Of a stretch of DNA of 64,000 nucleotides, positions 25,746 through 34,393 are shown in pieces. The stretch's first letter is position 1, and every line of letters starts with the position of its first letter. The notes below the pieces were generated by a model that was given only the letters and a program-made list of their open reading frames with translations, was not told the origin of the DNA and searched no databases. The position numbers and the translations under genes were made by a program. Source of the stretch: an uncultured Pelagibacteraceae bacterium. GTDB taxonomy: Bacteria; Pseudomonadota; Alphaproteobacteria; Pelagibacterales; Pelagibacteraceae. Where the stretch lies: positions 1 to 64,000 of the forward strand of contig CACEDU010000005.1 of the NCBI GenBank assembly GCA_902558435.1, given 5' to 3'.

Positions 25746-26689
25746 TGGATACATCCAGATCATATTTAGAACCTTCTTCGTTTTCAAAGAAACTTGCCGC
25801 AACAATTATTATTGTTTACACAGTAATAACATTGATACCTATTTCCTGGATGGTAATGACAAGTTTTAAGAATGTTAATAGTGCAATTTCTTATCCACCT
25901 GAAGTACTGTTTGAACCATCTTTAGAGGGATATGTTAACTTGTTCACTAATAGATCAAGGCAATCTCAGGAATATCTTGACTCTTTGCCTGCTCCAGAAA
26001 CTTGGTATGAAGAATTAGTTAGAAGTAGAGAAATGGTCATAACAGGGCCATCAAAATTTTTAGGTAGATACTCAAATTCAATGATAATTGGCTTTGGGTC
26101 AACTTTCGCATCTGTATTTTTGGGTGCATTAGCGGCGTATGCTTTCTCGAGATTTAGAGTTCCATTGAAAGATGATTTATTATTTTTTATTCTTTCTACC
26201 AGGATGTTTCCACCAATAGCGGTGGCTGTTCCAATATTCATTATGTATAGAAAATTAGGATTAGGGGATACTCACCTTGGAATGATCATATTATATACAG
26301 TCGTAAATTTAAGTTTAGCAGTATGGCTATTAAAAGGATTTATGGATGAAATTCCTAAAGAATACGAAGAAGCAGCTATGATTGATGGATATTCAAGACT
26401 TCAAGCGTTCTTTAAAGTTGTTCTTCCACAAGCGATGACCGGTATAGCTGCAACAGCAATCTTTTGCATGATTTTTTCATGGAACGAATATGCATTTGCT
26501 GTTCTCCTCACTCAATTTAACGCACAAACAGCTCCACCATTCATCCCGACAATTATAGGAGAAGGAGGTTTGGATTGGCCTGCTATTGGGGCTGGTACAA
26601 CTTTATTTTTATTACCAGTGATGATTTTTACAATTATTTTAAGAAAACACCTTTTGAGAGGTATTACTTTTGGAGCAGTGAGAAAATAA
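25745..26689 (+). CDS. Sugar/polyol ABC transporter permease 2
   Basis: The 314-residue MalG/UgpE-type permease has about six membrane segments and the EAA loop YEEAAMIDGYSRLQAFFKVVLP. It carries a long periplasmic stretch between the first two segments (residues 40-110). It overlaps both neighbours by one base, so the whole membrane part is translated as a block. Confidence 0.92.
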   Translation: MDTSRSYLEPSSFSKKLAATIIIVYTVITLIPISWMVMTSFKNVNSAISYPPEVLFEPSLEGYVNLFTNRSRQSQEYLDSLPAPETWYEELVRSREMVITGPSKFLGRYSNSMIIGFGSTFASVFLGALAAYAFSRFRVPLKDDLLFFILSTRMFPPIAVAVPIFIMYRKLGLGDTHLGMIILYTVVNLSLAVWLLKGFMDEIPKEYEEAAMIDGYSRLQAFFKVVLPQAMTGIAATAIFCMIFSWNEYAFAVLLTQFNAQTAPPFIPTIIGEGGLDWPAIGAGTTLFLLPVMIFTIILRKHLLRGITFGAVRK

Positions 26690-26880
26690 TGCAAGAAGAA
26701 AAATCATTAATGAGAAAAATATTTAGAAGAGTTTACTGGGAAAATTTATCTACAGTATTAATTTTATTAGGAGTTTTCATGTTGTTGCAACCATTTGCAA
26801 TGTGGATGTATACTTACTCATTTATTGTAATTTTAGTTGGAACTATAGGTTTCGTAATCACAAGTCACTTTCCGGATTAA
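26689..26880 (+). CDS. Small two-segment membrane protein of the ABC operon
   Basis: The 63-residue protein starts at ATG 26689, overlapping the permease stop by one base (TAATG), and stops one base before the ATPase start. A basic N-terminus (MRKIFRRVYWE) is followed by two hydrophobic segments, about residues 19-36 and 40-59. An upstream in-frame ATG at 26575 lies inside the permease gene and is not used. The position between permeases and ATPases matches the small GlpU-like gene I recall from rhizobial glycerol transporters. The function is unknown; it may assist transporter assembly. Confidence 0.78.
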   Translation: MQEEKSLMRKIFRRVYWENLSTVLILLGVFMLLQPFAMWMYTYSFIVILVGTIGFVITSHFPD

Positions 26881-26881
26881 T

Positions 26882-27964
26882 ATGTCTAAAATTAAAATAG
26901 TAAATTTACAAAAATCATTTGGAGATTTCACTGCAGTTAAAAATTCTAATTTAACAATTAATGATAAAGAGTTTTTTGTTTTGCTTGGCCCATCTGGATG
27001 TGGAAAAACAACAACTCTAAGAATGATTGCTGGATTAGAATTACCAACATCAGGAGAAATTTATTTAGGAGATGAAGAAGTTGGAATGTTAAGAGCATCT
27101 GAGAGAGATATTGCCTTCGTTTTTCAATTGTTTGCCCTCTATCCACATATGAATGTAAAAAATAACCTATCTTTTCCACTTAAAATGCAAGGTTATAGTA
27201 GAAGTGAAATTAAAACTAGAGTTGAAGAAGCAGCAAAACTTTTAAGAATTGATCATATTTTAAATTCCAACATTTCTTCTTTATCGGGTGGAGATAGACA
27301 ACGTGTAGCTCTTGGTAGAGCTTTAGTGAGAAGACCTAAAGCATTTTTAATGGATGAGCCTTTAGGCACTTTGGATGCAGAATTTAGAGAATTAATGTGC
27401 TTAGAACTTAAGAAATTACACATCGATATTGGCGCTACCACTGTTTATGTAACACACGATCAATTAGAAGCAATGTCATTAGCCGATCGTATTGCCGTAA
27501 TGGATGGTGGTGAAATTTTACAAGCTGATGAACCTTCAGTAATCTATAATAAACCTGCTACCAAATTTGTAGCATCATTTATTGGCTCCCCTGGAATGAA
27601 TTTTATAAGTATTGATCAAGGGATTTCCAATGAACAGTCGACTTTAAATATAGAAGGGACAAATTTTAATATACCTAAACAGTATGAGATATCAAAAGGC
27701 AAAAAAAACTCATTTGGTATTCGTCCTGAAAATTTATCTCTTACTAACGAAGGTGGTCTTAAAGGATCAGTATTTGGAGTTGAATATTTAGGCTCAAGAA
27801 AAATTGTAACTGTTAAAACTAATTTTGGAGAAATCAAAGTAAAAACTGATATTTCAACAAGTGTTAAAATAAATGAAAACGTTCAAGTAAAACCTTCAAA
27901 TGATAATATAATTATTTTTGATGGTGAGACTGACAAATCTCTTAAAAGTGAGTTTATGAATTAA
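26882..27964 (+). CDS. Sugar/polyol ABC transporter ATPase 1
   Basis: The 360-residue MalK/UgpC-type ATPase has Walker A GPSGCGKTTTLRMIAG, Q-loop FVFQLFALYPHM, signature SLSGGDRQRVALGRAL, Walker B AFLMDEPLGTLDAE and switch His VYVTHDQ. A C-terminal TOBE domain starts near residue 240. The second ATPase gene overlaps by one base. Two ATPase genes for one permease pair suggest a heterodimeric motor, as in glycerol-type importers. Confidence 0.93.
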   Translation: MSKIKIVNLQKSFGDFTAVKNSNLTINDKEFFVLLGPSGCGKTTTLRMIAGLELPTSGEIYLGDEEVGMLRASERDIAFVFQLFALYPHMNVKNNLSFPLKMQGYSRSEIKTRVEEAAKLLRIDHILNSNISSLSGGDRQRVALGRALVRRPKAFLMDEPLGTLDAEFRELMCLELKKLHIDIGATTVYVTHDQLEAMSLADRIAVMDGGEILQADEPSVIYNKPATKFVASFIGSPGMNFISIDQGISNEQSTLNIEGTNFNIPKQYEISKGKKNSFGIRPENLSLTNEGGLKGSVFGVEYLGSRKIVTVKTNFGEIKVKTDISTSVKINENVQVKPSNDNIIIFDGETDKSLKSEFMN

Positions 27965-28971
27965 TGGCAAAAATAGAATTAAAAAATTTATCTAAAACCT
28001 ATAATAAAAAAATTGAGGCCTTACATGATATAAATTTTACAATTGAGGACGGTCAGTTTTTTGTTTTATTAGGTCCCTCTGGCGCTGGAAAAACTACTAC
28101 ATTAAGATGTATTGCTGGATTAGAGAAAATAGATAATGGAAGTATTCTATTTAACGATGAGTCTGTAACCGAAGATCAACCAGCATCAAGAGATGTTTGT
28201 TTTGTGTTTCAACAATACTCTTTATATCCTCACTATAGTGTTTATGAAAATTTAGCATTCCCTTTAAGATCTCCGATGAGAAAATTACCTGAGGAAGAAA
28301 TTAAAACTAAGGTTGAGAATATTGCAAGTATGTTAAAGATTTCAAATAAGCTAAATAATAAAGCTACACAATTATCTGGTGGTGAGATGCAAAGAGTTGC
28401 AATTGGACGTGCGCTAGTTCGTGAGCCAAATTTATACTTGATGGATGAACCGTTATCCTCTCTAGACGCTAAATTAAGAGAGAGTTTAAGGGTTGAATTA
28501 AAAAATATTCAAACCAATCTAAATGCAACAATACTTTATGTTACACATGATCAAGCAGAAGCCACTACTTTAGCAGATAAAATTGGAGTTTTAAAAGAAG
28601 GCCATTTGGTGCAAATAGGTACTCCTGAAGAGATATATGAAAATCCAAATTCTATATATGTTTCGCAAAGATTGGGTTCGCCAAAAATCAATATTCTGCC
28701 TGGAACTTTACTTGGAATGAATGATGTACCTACTTTTGGTATAAGACCTGAGAATATTACAATAGGAAATGGTAACCACTCAGCCAAAATTATCTCAATT
28801 GAAAATCTAGGCTCTGAAACAGTGGTTGCTTTAAATTTTAAAGACCAAGAAATACTTGTGTCAATTCAAGGTAATTATAAATCATCAATAAATGAGACAA
28901 TTAATTTTGACATCAACAATGAAAAAGTTTTAAAATTTGATCAAGAAGGAAACAGAATTTATGAGCGTTAG
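27964..28971 (+). CDS. Sugar/polyol ABC transporter ATPase 2
   Basis: The 335-residue MalK-type ATPase has Walker A GPSGAGKTTTLRCIAG, Q-loop FVFQQYSLYPHY, signature QLSGGEMQRVAIGRAL and Walker B YLMDEPLSSLDAK, with a C-terminal TOBE domain. Both this protein and the previous one keep all catalytic motifs, so neither looks inactive. Its last 11 bases overlap the dhaL start, which ties transport and kinase genes into one operon. Confidence 0.93.
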   Translation: MAKIELKNLSKTYNKKIEALHDINFTIEDGQFFVLLGPSGAGKTTTLRCIAGLEKIDNGSILFNDESVTEDQPASRDVCFVFQQYSLYPHYSVYENLAFPLRSPMRKLPEEEIKTKVENIASMLKISNKLNNKATQLSGGEMQRVAIGRALVREPNLYLMDEPLSSLDAKLRESLRVELKNIQTNLNATILYVTHDQAEATTLADKIGVLKEGHLVQIGTPEEIYENPNSIYVSQRLGSPKINILPGTLLGMNDVPTFGIRPENITIGNGNHSAKIISIENLGSETVVALNFKDQEILVSIQGNYKSSINETINFDINNEKVLKFDQEGNRIYER

Positions 28972-29587
28972 TTTTTTAATTTCTCAAGCAAAGGGTGTCC
29001 AAAAAGTTATAGATGAAAATTCTGCTGAAATAGAAGTTCTTGATCAAAAAATTGGAGACGGAGACCATATTTTTAACATTCAAAGAGGTTTAAAGTTAGT
29101 CGTTGAACTTGAAGATTCAATTAAAGATTTACCATTAGCCAAAGCTTTAAATATGATAGCAATGAAAGTTCTGTCAGGTATCGGTGGATCATCAGGCGCA
29201 TTATTTGGAACTTTTTTTATGACCATGGCTAAATCTCCTGATCTAGATAAAGATGTTGATTTTAATAAAGCATGTGAAATGATTATTAGTGGAATTAAAG
29301 CTATGAAAGAAAGAGGAAAAGCCGATGTTGGAGAAAAGACTATGATGGATGTTTTAATACCAGTTTCAGAAAAACTTAACGAATTAAAAAATGAAAGTGA
29401 ATTTAAATCAGGTTTAAATGAAGTAATAAAAATTGCTGAAGAAAGAATGTTATCAACAAAAGATATGTTAGCCACAAAAGGTAGAGCTTCTTTTTTAGGT
29501 GAACGTGCAAAAGGACATATAGATCCTGGAGCCCGTTCGTCACAGCTTATAATCGATACAATTTGTAAATCAGTAATTAATAATTAG
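28961..29587 (+). CDS. dhaL: DhaL: nucleotide-binding subunit of dihydroxyacetone-type kinase
   Basis: The 208-residue all-helical protein has the DhaL magnesium/nucleotide motif IGDGDHIFNIQRG and GIGGSSGALFGTFF, plus the C-terminal LGERAKGHIDPGARSS. It transfers phosphate from ATP to the substrate held by DhaK. The ATG at 28961 is chosen because AAGGA lies just upstream and homology starts at SVSFLISQAKGV; an ATG at 28937 is deeper inside the ATPase gene. No dhaM (PTS phospho-donor) is present, so ATP is the likely phosphate source. Confidence 0.9.
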   Translation: MSVSFLISQAKGVQKVIDENSAEIEVLDQKIGDGDHIFNIQRGLKLVVELEDSIKDLPLAKALNMIAMKVLSGIGGSSGALFGTFFMTMAKSPDLDKDVDFNKACEMIISGIKAMKERGKADVGEKTMMDVLIPVSEKLNELKNESEFKSGLNEVIKIAEERMLSTKDMLATKGRASFLGERAKGHIDPGARSSQLIIDTICKSVINN

Positions 29588-29595
29588 GAGGGAAA

Positions 29596-30588
29596 ATGAA
29601 AAAATTTATTAACAATAACGATGATTTTTTAAAAGAGAGCCTTACAGGTTTTGGTAAGGCACATAGCGACATTATAAATGTCAATCTAGACCCAAGTTTT
29701 GTTTCAAGAAAAAATAAAACCAAAGATGGAAAAGTCTCCCTAATTTCAGGTGGCGGAAGTGGTCATGAACCAATGCATGGAGGATTTGTTGGTCATGGAA
29801 TGTTAGATGCTGCATGCCCAGGTTTTGTATTTTCAGCACCAACGCCAGATCAAATGCAAGCAGCAGCAGAACATGTTGATAGTGGTGCAGGGGTTTTATT
29901 TATTGTTAAAAATTATTCTGGAGACATAATGAACTTTCAAATGGGAGCTGAAATGTACTCTGGCAAAAATGATAGTATTGTCACTAACGATGATGTTGCT
30001 GTTGAAGATTCTACATTTACAACTGGAAGAAGAGGTGTTGCAGCAACAGTATTAGTAGAAAAAATAGTTGGATCTTTAGCTGAACATGGTGGATCACTCG
30101 AAGAATGTAAAAAACTTGGAGAAAAAGTAAATAAAAATGCTGGTACGATGGGAGTTGCATTTACAAGCTGCACTGTTCCTGCTGCAGGAAAACCTACTTT
30201 TGATATAGGCGATGATGAAATGGAGTTTGGTGTAGGGATCCACGGTGAACCTGGTAGAAAAAGAGAAAAAATACAACCCTCAAAAACGATTGTAGGAAAC
30301 ATTCTTGAAGCTATTTTAGATAATTTAAAACCAGAAAAAAATGAGAAGAATTTACTTTTCGTTAATGGAATGGGGGGTACTCCTTTAACAGAATTATATT
30401 TAGTTTATGAGGATGCATGTCAAATTTTGCAAACAAAGGGTGTTCAAGTAACAAAAAGTTTAGTTGGAAATTATTGTACATCGCTTGAAATGCAAGGAGC
30501 TTCAATTACTCTTCTTAAATGTGATGATGAAATATTAAAACATTGGGACTCACCAGTTCATACTGCCGCAATGAGATGGGGGATGTAA
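29596..30588 (+). CDS. dhaK: DhaK: substrate-binding subunit of dihydroxyacetone-type kinase
   Basis: The 330-residue protein has His57 in GGGSGHEPMHGGFVGHG, Asp110 in YSGD and His216 in GIHGEPG, the residue that covalently binds the ketose as a hemiaminal. Substrates in the family include dihydroxyacetone and four-carbon ketoses such as erythrulose. A GGAGGG ribosome site precedes the ATG by a few bases. It ends the operon and is convergent with the fusion gene at 30622, with about 33 bp between them. Confidence 0.93.
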   Translation: MKKFINNNDDFLKESLTGFGKAHSDIINVNLDPSFVSRKNKTKDGKVSLISGGGSGHEPMHGGFVGHGMLDAACPGFVFSAPTPDQMQAAAEHVDSGAGVLFIVKNYSGDIMNFQMGAEMYSGKNDSIVTNDDVAVEDSTFTTGRRGVAATVLVEKIVGSLAEHGGSLEECKKLGEKVNKNAGTMGVAFTSCTVPAAGKPTFDIGDDEMEFGVGIHGEPGRKREKIQPSKTIVGNILEAILDNLKPEKNEKNLLFVNGMGGTPLTELYLVYEDACQILQTKGVQVTKSLVGNYCTSLEMQGASITLLKCDDEILKHWDSPVHTAAMRWGM

Positions 30589-30621
30589 AAAATCTTTTCA
30601 TTAATATAATTCGTGGATAAG

Positions 30622-33225
30622 CTAATTATCATTGTTATCACATGAATTAATAGATTTATTAAAATCCCAATTATCAGCGTACATACCGTAAAATATATAT
30701 CTATATTTACAAACTATATCTTTTTCCGTTATTGTATCATCTTCTTCATTGAGATTGAATGCATAAAGCTTAAAACCATTGTTTAAAAGTCTTTTTTCTA
30801 AATTTATTTTATATAGAGATTCTAAAAAATTAATAAAATTATATTGTACGTTTTTCTTTATTTTTTGGGAAACCGATATATTTTCAATATTATTTTTTTT
30901 TAAAAATTCAATTGGATTAGATAACTTTCTTAAAAAATCAATGTTAGCAATTATTTTGTATCCTTTTTTTTTAAATTGAGTTGTGCTTTCTTTGCTAAAT
31001 GTTTCAATAATTATTCTGTCTTTATTTATTTTAATCTGTTCACTGAATTTTTCTACATTATTGATTTTATCGACAACCAGAACAGCATTATTATTTTCAT
31101 TGAACCATTTGTTAATTTTTTCATAATCTAATCCAGTGAATTTATTATAAATTCTTAATTCATTAAAATCTCTTAAAGACGGTGGAGTTTTTTTTTTAAA
31201 ACCAGTCATTTTTTTCCACATATCCCAATCATGTGCAGCTACAATAAAATTATCAGAGGTCAATTGTAAATCTAGTTCGAAAAATCTAAAACCATTTAAA
31301 TAATTTTCATCTAAAGCTTCTAAAGCATTTAAATACTTATAACCTGATAATGACCCCCCAGCATGAGCAATAAATCTTTTTCTATCTTTCATGAAATTAT
31401 TTAATTTAAAATTTGAATTGTATTCCTCAATATTTAATACAATTTCTCCGTTTTTAACTGGCAATGGAAATATTATCTTTTTGTTTGCATCTATAATTTT
31501 TCCAGAAATAATTTTATTATTATTCTTAAAAATTGTTAATATATTGTAATTATAATTTTCATCCTCTTTTCGAATCTTTCTTGGTTTTTTGCTTTCCTTT
31601 TTAAAATTATCATTTTTAAATATAAAATTTCTGTCAAAAAGTAAATTTATATAAGATGGACTATTATCCAATAATGTTAAATTATAACCTTGAATATTAT
31701 CAACAATTATTTCAAAATTATCTTTGTTAATTTCAAATTTTATATTTTTTGGTGTTTTCTTAAATTCAATTATTGAATTATTGTATTTTGAAAAATTATT
31801 TTTGTTTTTTTCTATAAAACCATCAAGATCGTCATAATTATTTAATTCATAAAAAAACTTATGATTATGTTTTATATTTGCACTGTTTAATAGTATTTTT
31901 GGTAAATGTACTTGAAGTATTTCATCTTCACTATTTATATCTTTGTTTGAAATCAGATATAATGATCTATCTGTATTTTTTAATTTGTTATTAATATAAT
32001 TTAATGATTTGTTAATCGGTAACGAGTGGTCAGCACTTATGAAAATAGCCGTATTTTCTATTAAATTCTCTTTTTCTAAAAATTCAATAAAATTACCAAT
32101 TAAGTAATCTAATGATTTGATGGAGTGTTCTAAATCATTTCCATATTTGCTTCCTATTAAATCATCCATTCTATCGTCTTTAATTCCATTTAAATGAGTA
32201 TTAATAGTAGCTCCAAATATAGCAAAACTATTATTACTTCGATTTAATTTACTGATTCTTTTTTTTAATTCGTAAAATAAATCTTTATCATGGTATCCAA
32301 AAGAATTTGGAAAAACTTCATAATTACCTGTTGATTTATTATAATCAAAAACATTAAAATTCATTTTTTCCAATAAGTCTTTTGTTCCTGTAAAGTCTGC
32401 TTCTCCAATATAAAATTCTTGAAAATCGTACTTAGATTTCTGTAAAATATCACCGACAGAAACTAATTTTATTCTATCAATTCCTTGATAAATTTTATTT
32501 TTTTCAAAAGGGAAATAAGCAGGAATGCCTGTCATCAAACAATAAATAGATCCAACAGTCCAGTTGCAGCCATCAATTTCTTTTACCTTACGAAAATTCC
32601 ATTTCCTTGTTAATTTATTAAGATTAGGTGTTAATTCAGGTAAACCACTTATTAAACCATAATCAACTGACTCTAGTATTAAATATATTATGTTTAATTT
32701 TTTTTTTGAAATTAAACTTTCTTTTAAACTTAATTTTGATAATTGATTATTTTCAATAAAATTTTCAAATCCAGTCTGATTGTTTTCTTTATTTATTTTT
32801 TTTGAATATATATTAGACTGATTATATATTTTATTTACTTCATATAACTTTTTTAAAACACCTTTGTTTGGCAATAATATTATTAAAAAAAATAAAATTA
32901 TAAATAGAAAATAACTTTTTTTAAAATTAAGAATTTTTTTAAACTTTATTTTAAAAAAAAACAAATTTATTAAAAAAAATAATAAAATAATAATGATTAT
33001 TTCTTTCCTAAATTGAAAATAATAATTCTTTATTAGGGAAGCATCGGCATGTATAAAAAATCTGTAATCAATTAATTCACTTGTAATATAATATGAAACA
33101 ATTTGTAAAACTAAAAATAAAGAAAAAAGTAAACTTAACAGAAACTTTAAAATTTTATTATTAATAATATTTAAAATTAGTATGCTTAAAACAAAAATAG
33201 AGATTATTTGAGCTTCAACAAACAT
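30622..33225 (-). CDS. Membrane phosphoglycerol-transferase-like / GDPD fusion
   Basis: The 867-residue protein begins with about four membrane segments (residues 5-22, 28-47, 74-92, 104-118). A sulfatase-fold domain of the LtaS/OpgB type follows: Glu185 in LILESVD, likely nucleophile Thr223 in CNWTVGS, and Asp399-His400 in ISADH. From about residue 615 a glycerophosphodiester phosphodiesterase domain follows, with His621 (HAGG), Glu650 and Asp652 (FELDLQL) and His665 (AAHDW). Both catalytic sets look intact. It probably makes or removes glycerol-phosphate groups on the outer face of the inner membrane. It is more AT-rich than its neighbours. It ends a minus-strand operon and is convergent with dhaK. 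Confidence 0.78.
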   Translation of the reverse strand: MFVEAQIISIFVLSILILNIINNKILKFLLSLLFSLFLVLQIVSYYITSELIDYRFFIHADASLIKNYYFQFRKEIIIIILLFFLINLFFFKIKFKKILNFKKSYFLFIILFFLIILLPNKGVLKKLYEVNKIYNQSNIYSKKINKENNQTGFENFIENNQLSKLSLKESLISKKKLNIIYLILESVDYGLISGLPELTPNLNKLTRKWNFRKVKEIDGCNWTVGSIYCLMTGIPAYFPFEKNKIYQGIDRIKLVSVGDILQKSKYDFQEFYIGEADFTGTKDLLEKMNFNVFDYNKSTGNYEVFPNSFGYHDKDLFYELKKRISKLNRSNNSFAIFGATINTHLNGIKDDRMDDLIGSKYGNDLEHSIKSLDYLIGNFIEFLEKENLIENTAIFISADHSLPINKSLNYINNKLKNTDRSLYLISNKDINSEDEILQVHLPKILLNSANIKHNHKFFYELNNYDDLDGFIEKNKNNFSKYNNSIIEFKKTPKNIKFEINKDNFEIIVDNIQGYNLTLLDNSPSYINLLFDRNFIFKNDNFKKESKKPRKIRKEDENYNYNILTIFKNNNKIISGKIIDANKKIIFPLPVKNGEIVLNIEEYNSNFKLNNFMKDRKRFIAHAGGSLSGYKYLNALEALDENYLNGFRFFELDLQLTSDNFIVAAHDWDMWKKMTGFKKKTPPSLRDFNELRIYNKFTGLDYEKINKWFNENNNAVLVVDKINNVEKFSEQIKINKDRIIIETFSKESTTQFKKKGYKIIANIDFLRKLSNPIEFLKKNNIENISVSQKIKKNVQYNFINFLESLYKINLEKRLLNNGFKLYAFNLNEEDDTITEKDIVCKYRYIFYGMYADNWDFNKSINSCDNNDN

Positions 33226-33241
33226 AAAAGATTATATCTAT

Positions 33242-34393
33242 TTAAATTACCATAAGATCTAGTTTCTGTTTACCCAGTCTCTCATTTCCATTTTTATTTA
33301 CGAGGTAGGTTTCGCCCAAATTCATTGCTAAATTATTTTCAGAATCCATTAATATCATATGCATAAAAAATACATTTCCTGGTTTAATTACATATGGATT
33401 TCCAGTGTATAACATTGGCCAATCCATCCAATTAGGTGAAAAGGTTGCCCCTAAAGAATAGCCACACGCATTCATTCTAGAATTTTTATAACCTAAATCA
33501 TCAAAAGTTTTTGCATGAACATCAAACACTTCACCAATTTTATTTCCTGCCTTCAATTTATTTTCACAATTATTTAAAGCCTCAATACAAGCTTCATGCA
33601 TCTTATAATGTTTTGGATCAGCTTTTCCTATAGGAATAGTTCGAAACATTGCCGAGTGATAATGTCTGTAAGTTCCAGCCCACTCAATTGTCAGTTGATC
33701 TTGAGAATTTAAAATTTGTTTTTCAGCTTGGTATCGACACAAAAGTGCATTTTTACCAGATCCAATTATAAATTCATTTGCTGGATAATCACCACCACCT
33801 TCAAATATAACTTTATTCATTTCAGCTAAAATCTTAGACTCACTCACACCTGCTTTTGCATGTTTCCAAACCTCACTTAAAGCTTTGTCAGCTAAATTTG
33901 CCGCCTTTTTTACATAATCAATTTCCTCATTGGATTTTATAACTCTTAATTTAGTAACTAATTCAGAACTATCTTCTATTGAGCAGTAATTTTCTAAAGA
34001 TTTATTAAGCCTTAAAGCATTTCGACCAGTTAATCCGTATGCTTCATATTCAATTCCAATTTTTTTACCTTTTAAATTTAATTCATCTAAAATAACTTTA
34101 AGATCTTCAGTTGGGTTTGATCCATTTTTATCAACCCATATTCTGATATCATTAATATTTGATGTATTTTGTGCTTGTCTTAAATCTGGAGCTCTTGTTA
34201 ATAAAATTATATTACCTTTTTGATCCAAAACTAATGTTTGAAAAAAAACATACCCGAATGTGTCATATCCAGTGAGCCAATACATCGACTCCTGCCTAAA
34301 CATAAGGAGAGCGTCTAATTTTTCCTCTTTTAAAAGTTTAATTATCTTATCTTTTCGACTTTTGAATTCTCCTACAGAAAAATGAAGACCCAT
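33242..34393 (-). CDS. M24-fold hydrolase lacking metal ligands (creatinase/ectoine-hydrolase-like)
   Basis: The 383-residue protein has the creatinase N-terminal domain (MYWLTGYDTFGYVFFQTLVL) and the M24 pita-bread domain. Four of the five metal-ligand positions of aminopeptidase P are changed: IEWAG at 236-240, HSAMFRT at 246-252, GYSLG at 311-315 and FFMHM at 342-346; only Glu361 remains. The GYSLGATFSPNW segment resembles ectoine hydrolase DoeA/EutD. A metal-free amide hydrolase is therefore more likely than a peptidase. It overlaps the hydratase gene by one base. Confidence 0.75.
   Translation of the reverse strand: MGLHFSVGEFKSRKDKIIKLLKEEKLDALLMFRQESMYWLTGYDTFGYVFFQTLVLDQKGNIILLTRAPDLRQAQNTSNINDIRIWVDKNGSNPTEDLKVILDELNLKGKKIGIEYEAYGLTGRNALRLNKSLENYCSIEDSSELVTKLRVIKSNEEIDYVKKAANLADKALSEVWKHAKAGVSESKILAEMNKVIFEGGGDYPANEFIIGSGKNALLCRYQAEKQILNSQDQLTIEWAGTYRHYHSAMFRTIPIGKADPKHYKMHEACIEALNNCENKLKAGNKIGEVFDVHAKTFDDLGYKNSRMNACGYSLGATFSPNWMDWPMLYTGNPYVIKPGNVFFMHMILMDSENNLAMNLGETYLVNKNGNERLGKQKLDLMVI

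Noticed and set aside
29080..29475. 131-residue antisense frame within dhaL
   Set aside because: No motif, fully covered by dhaL.
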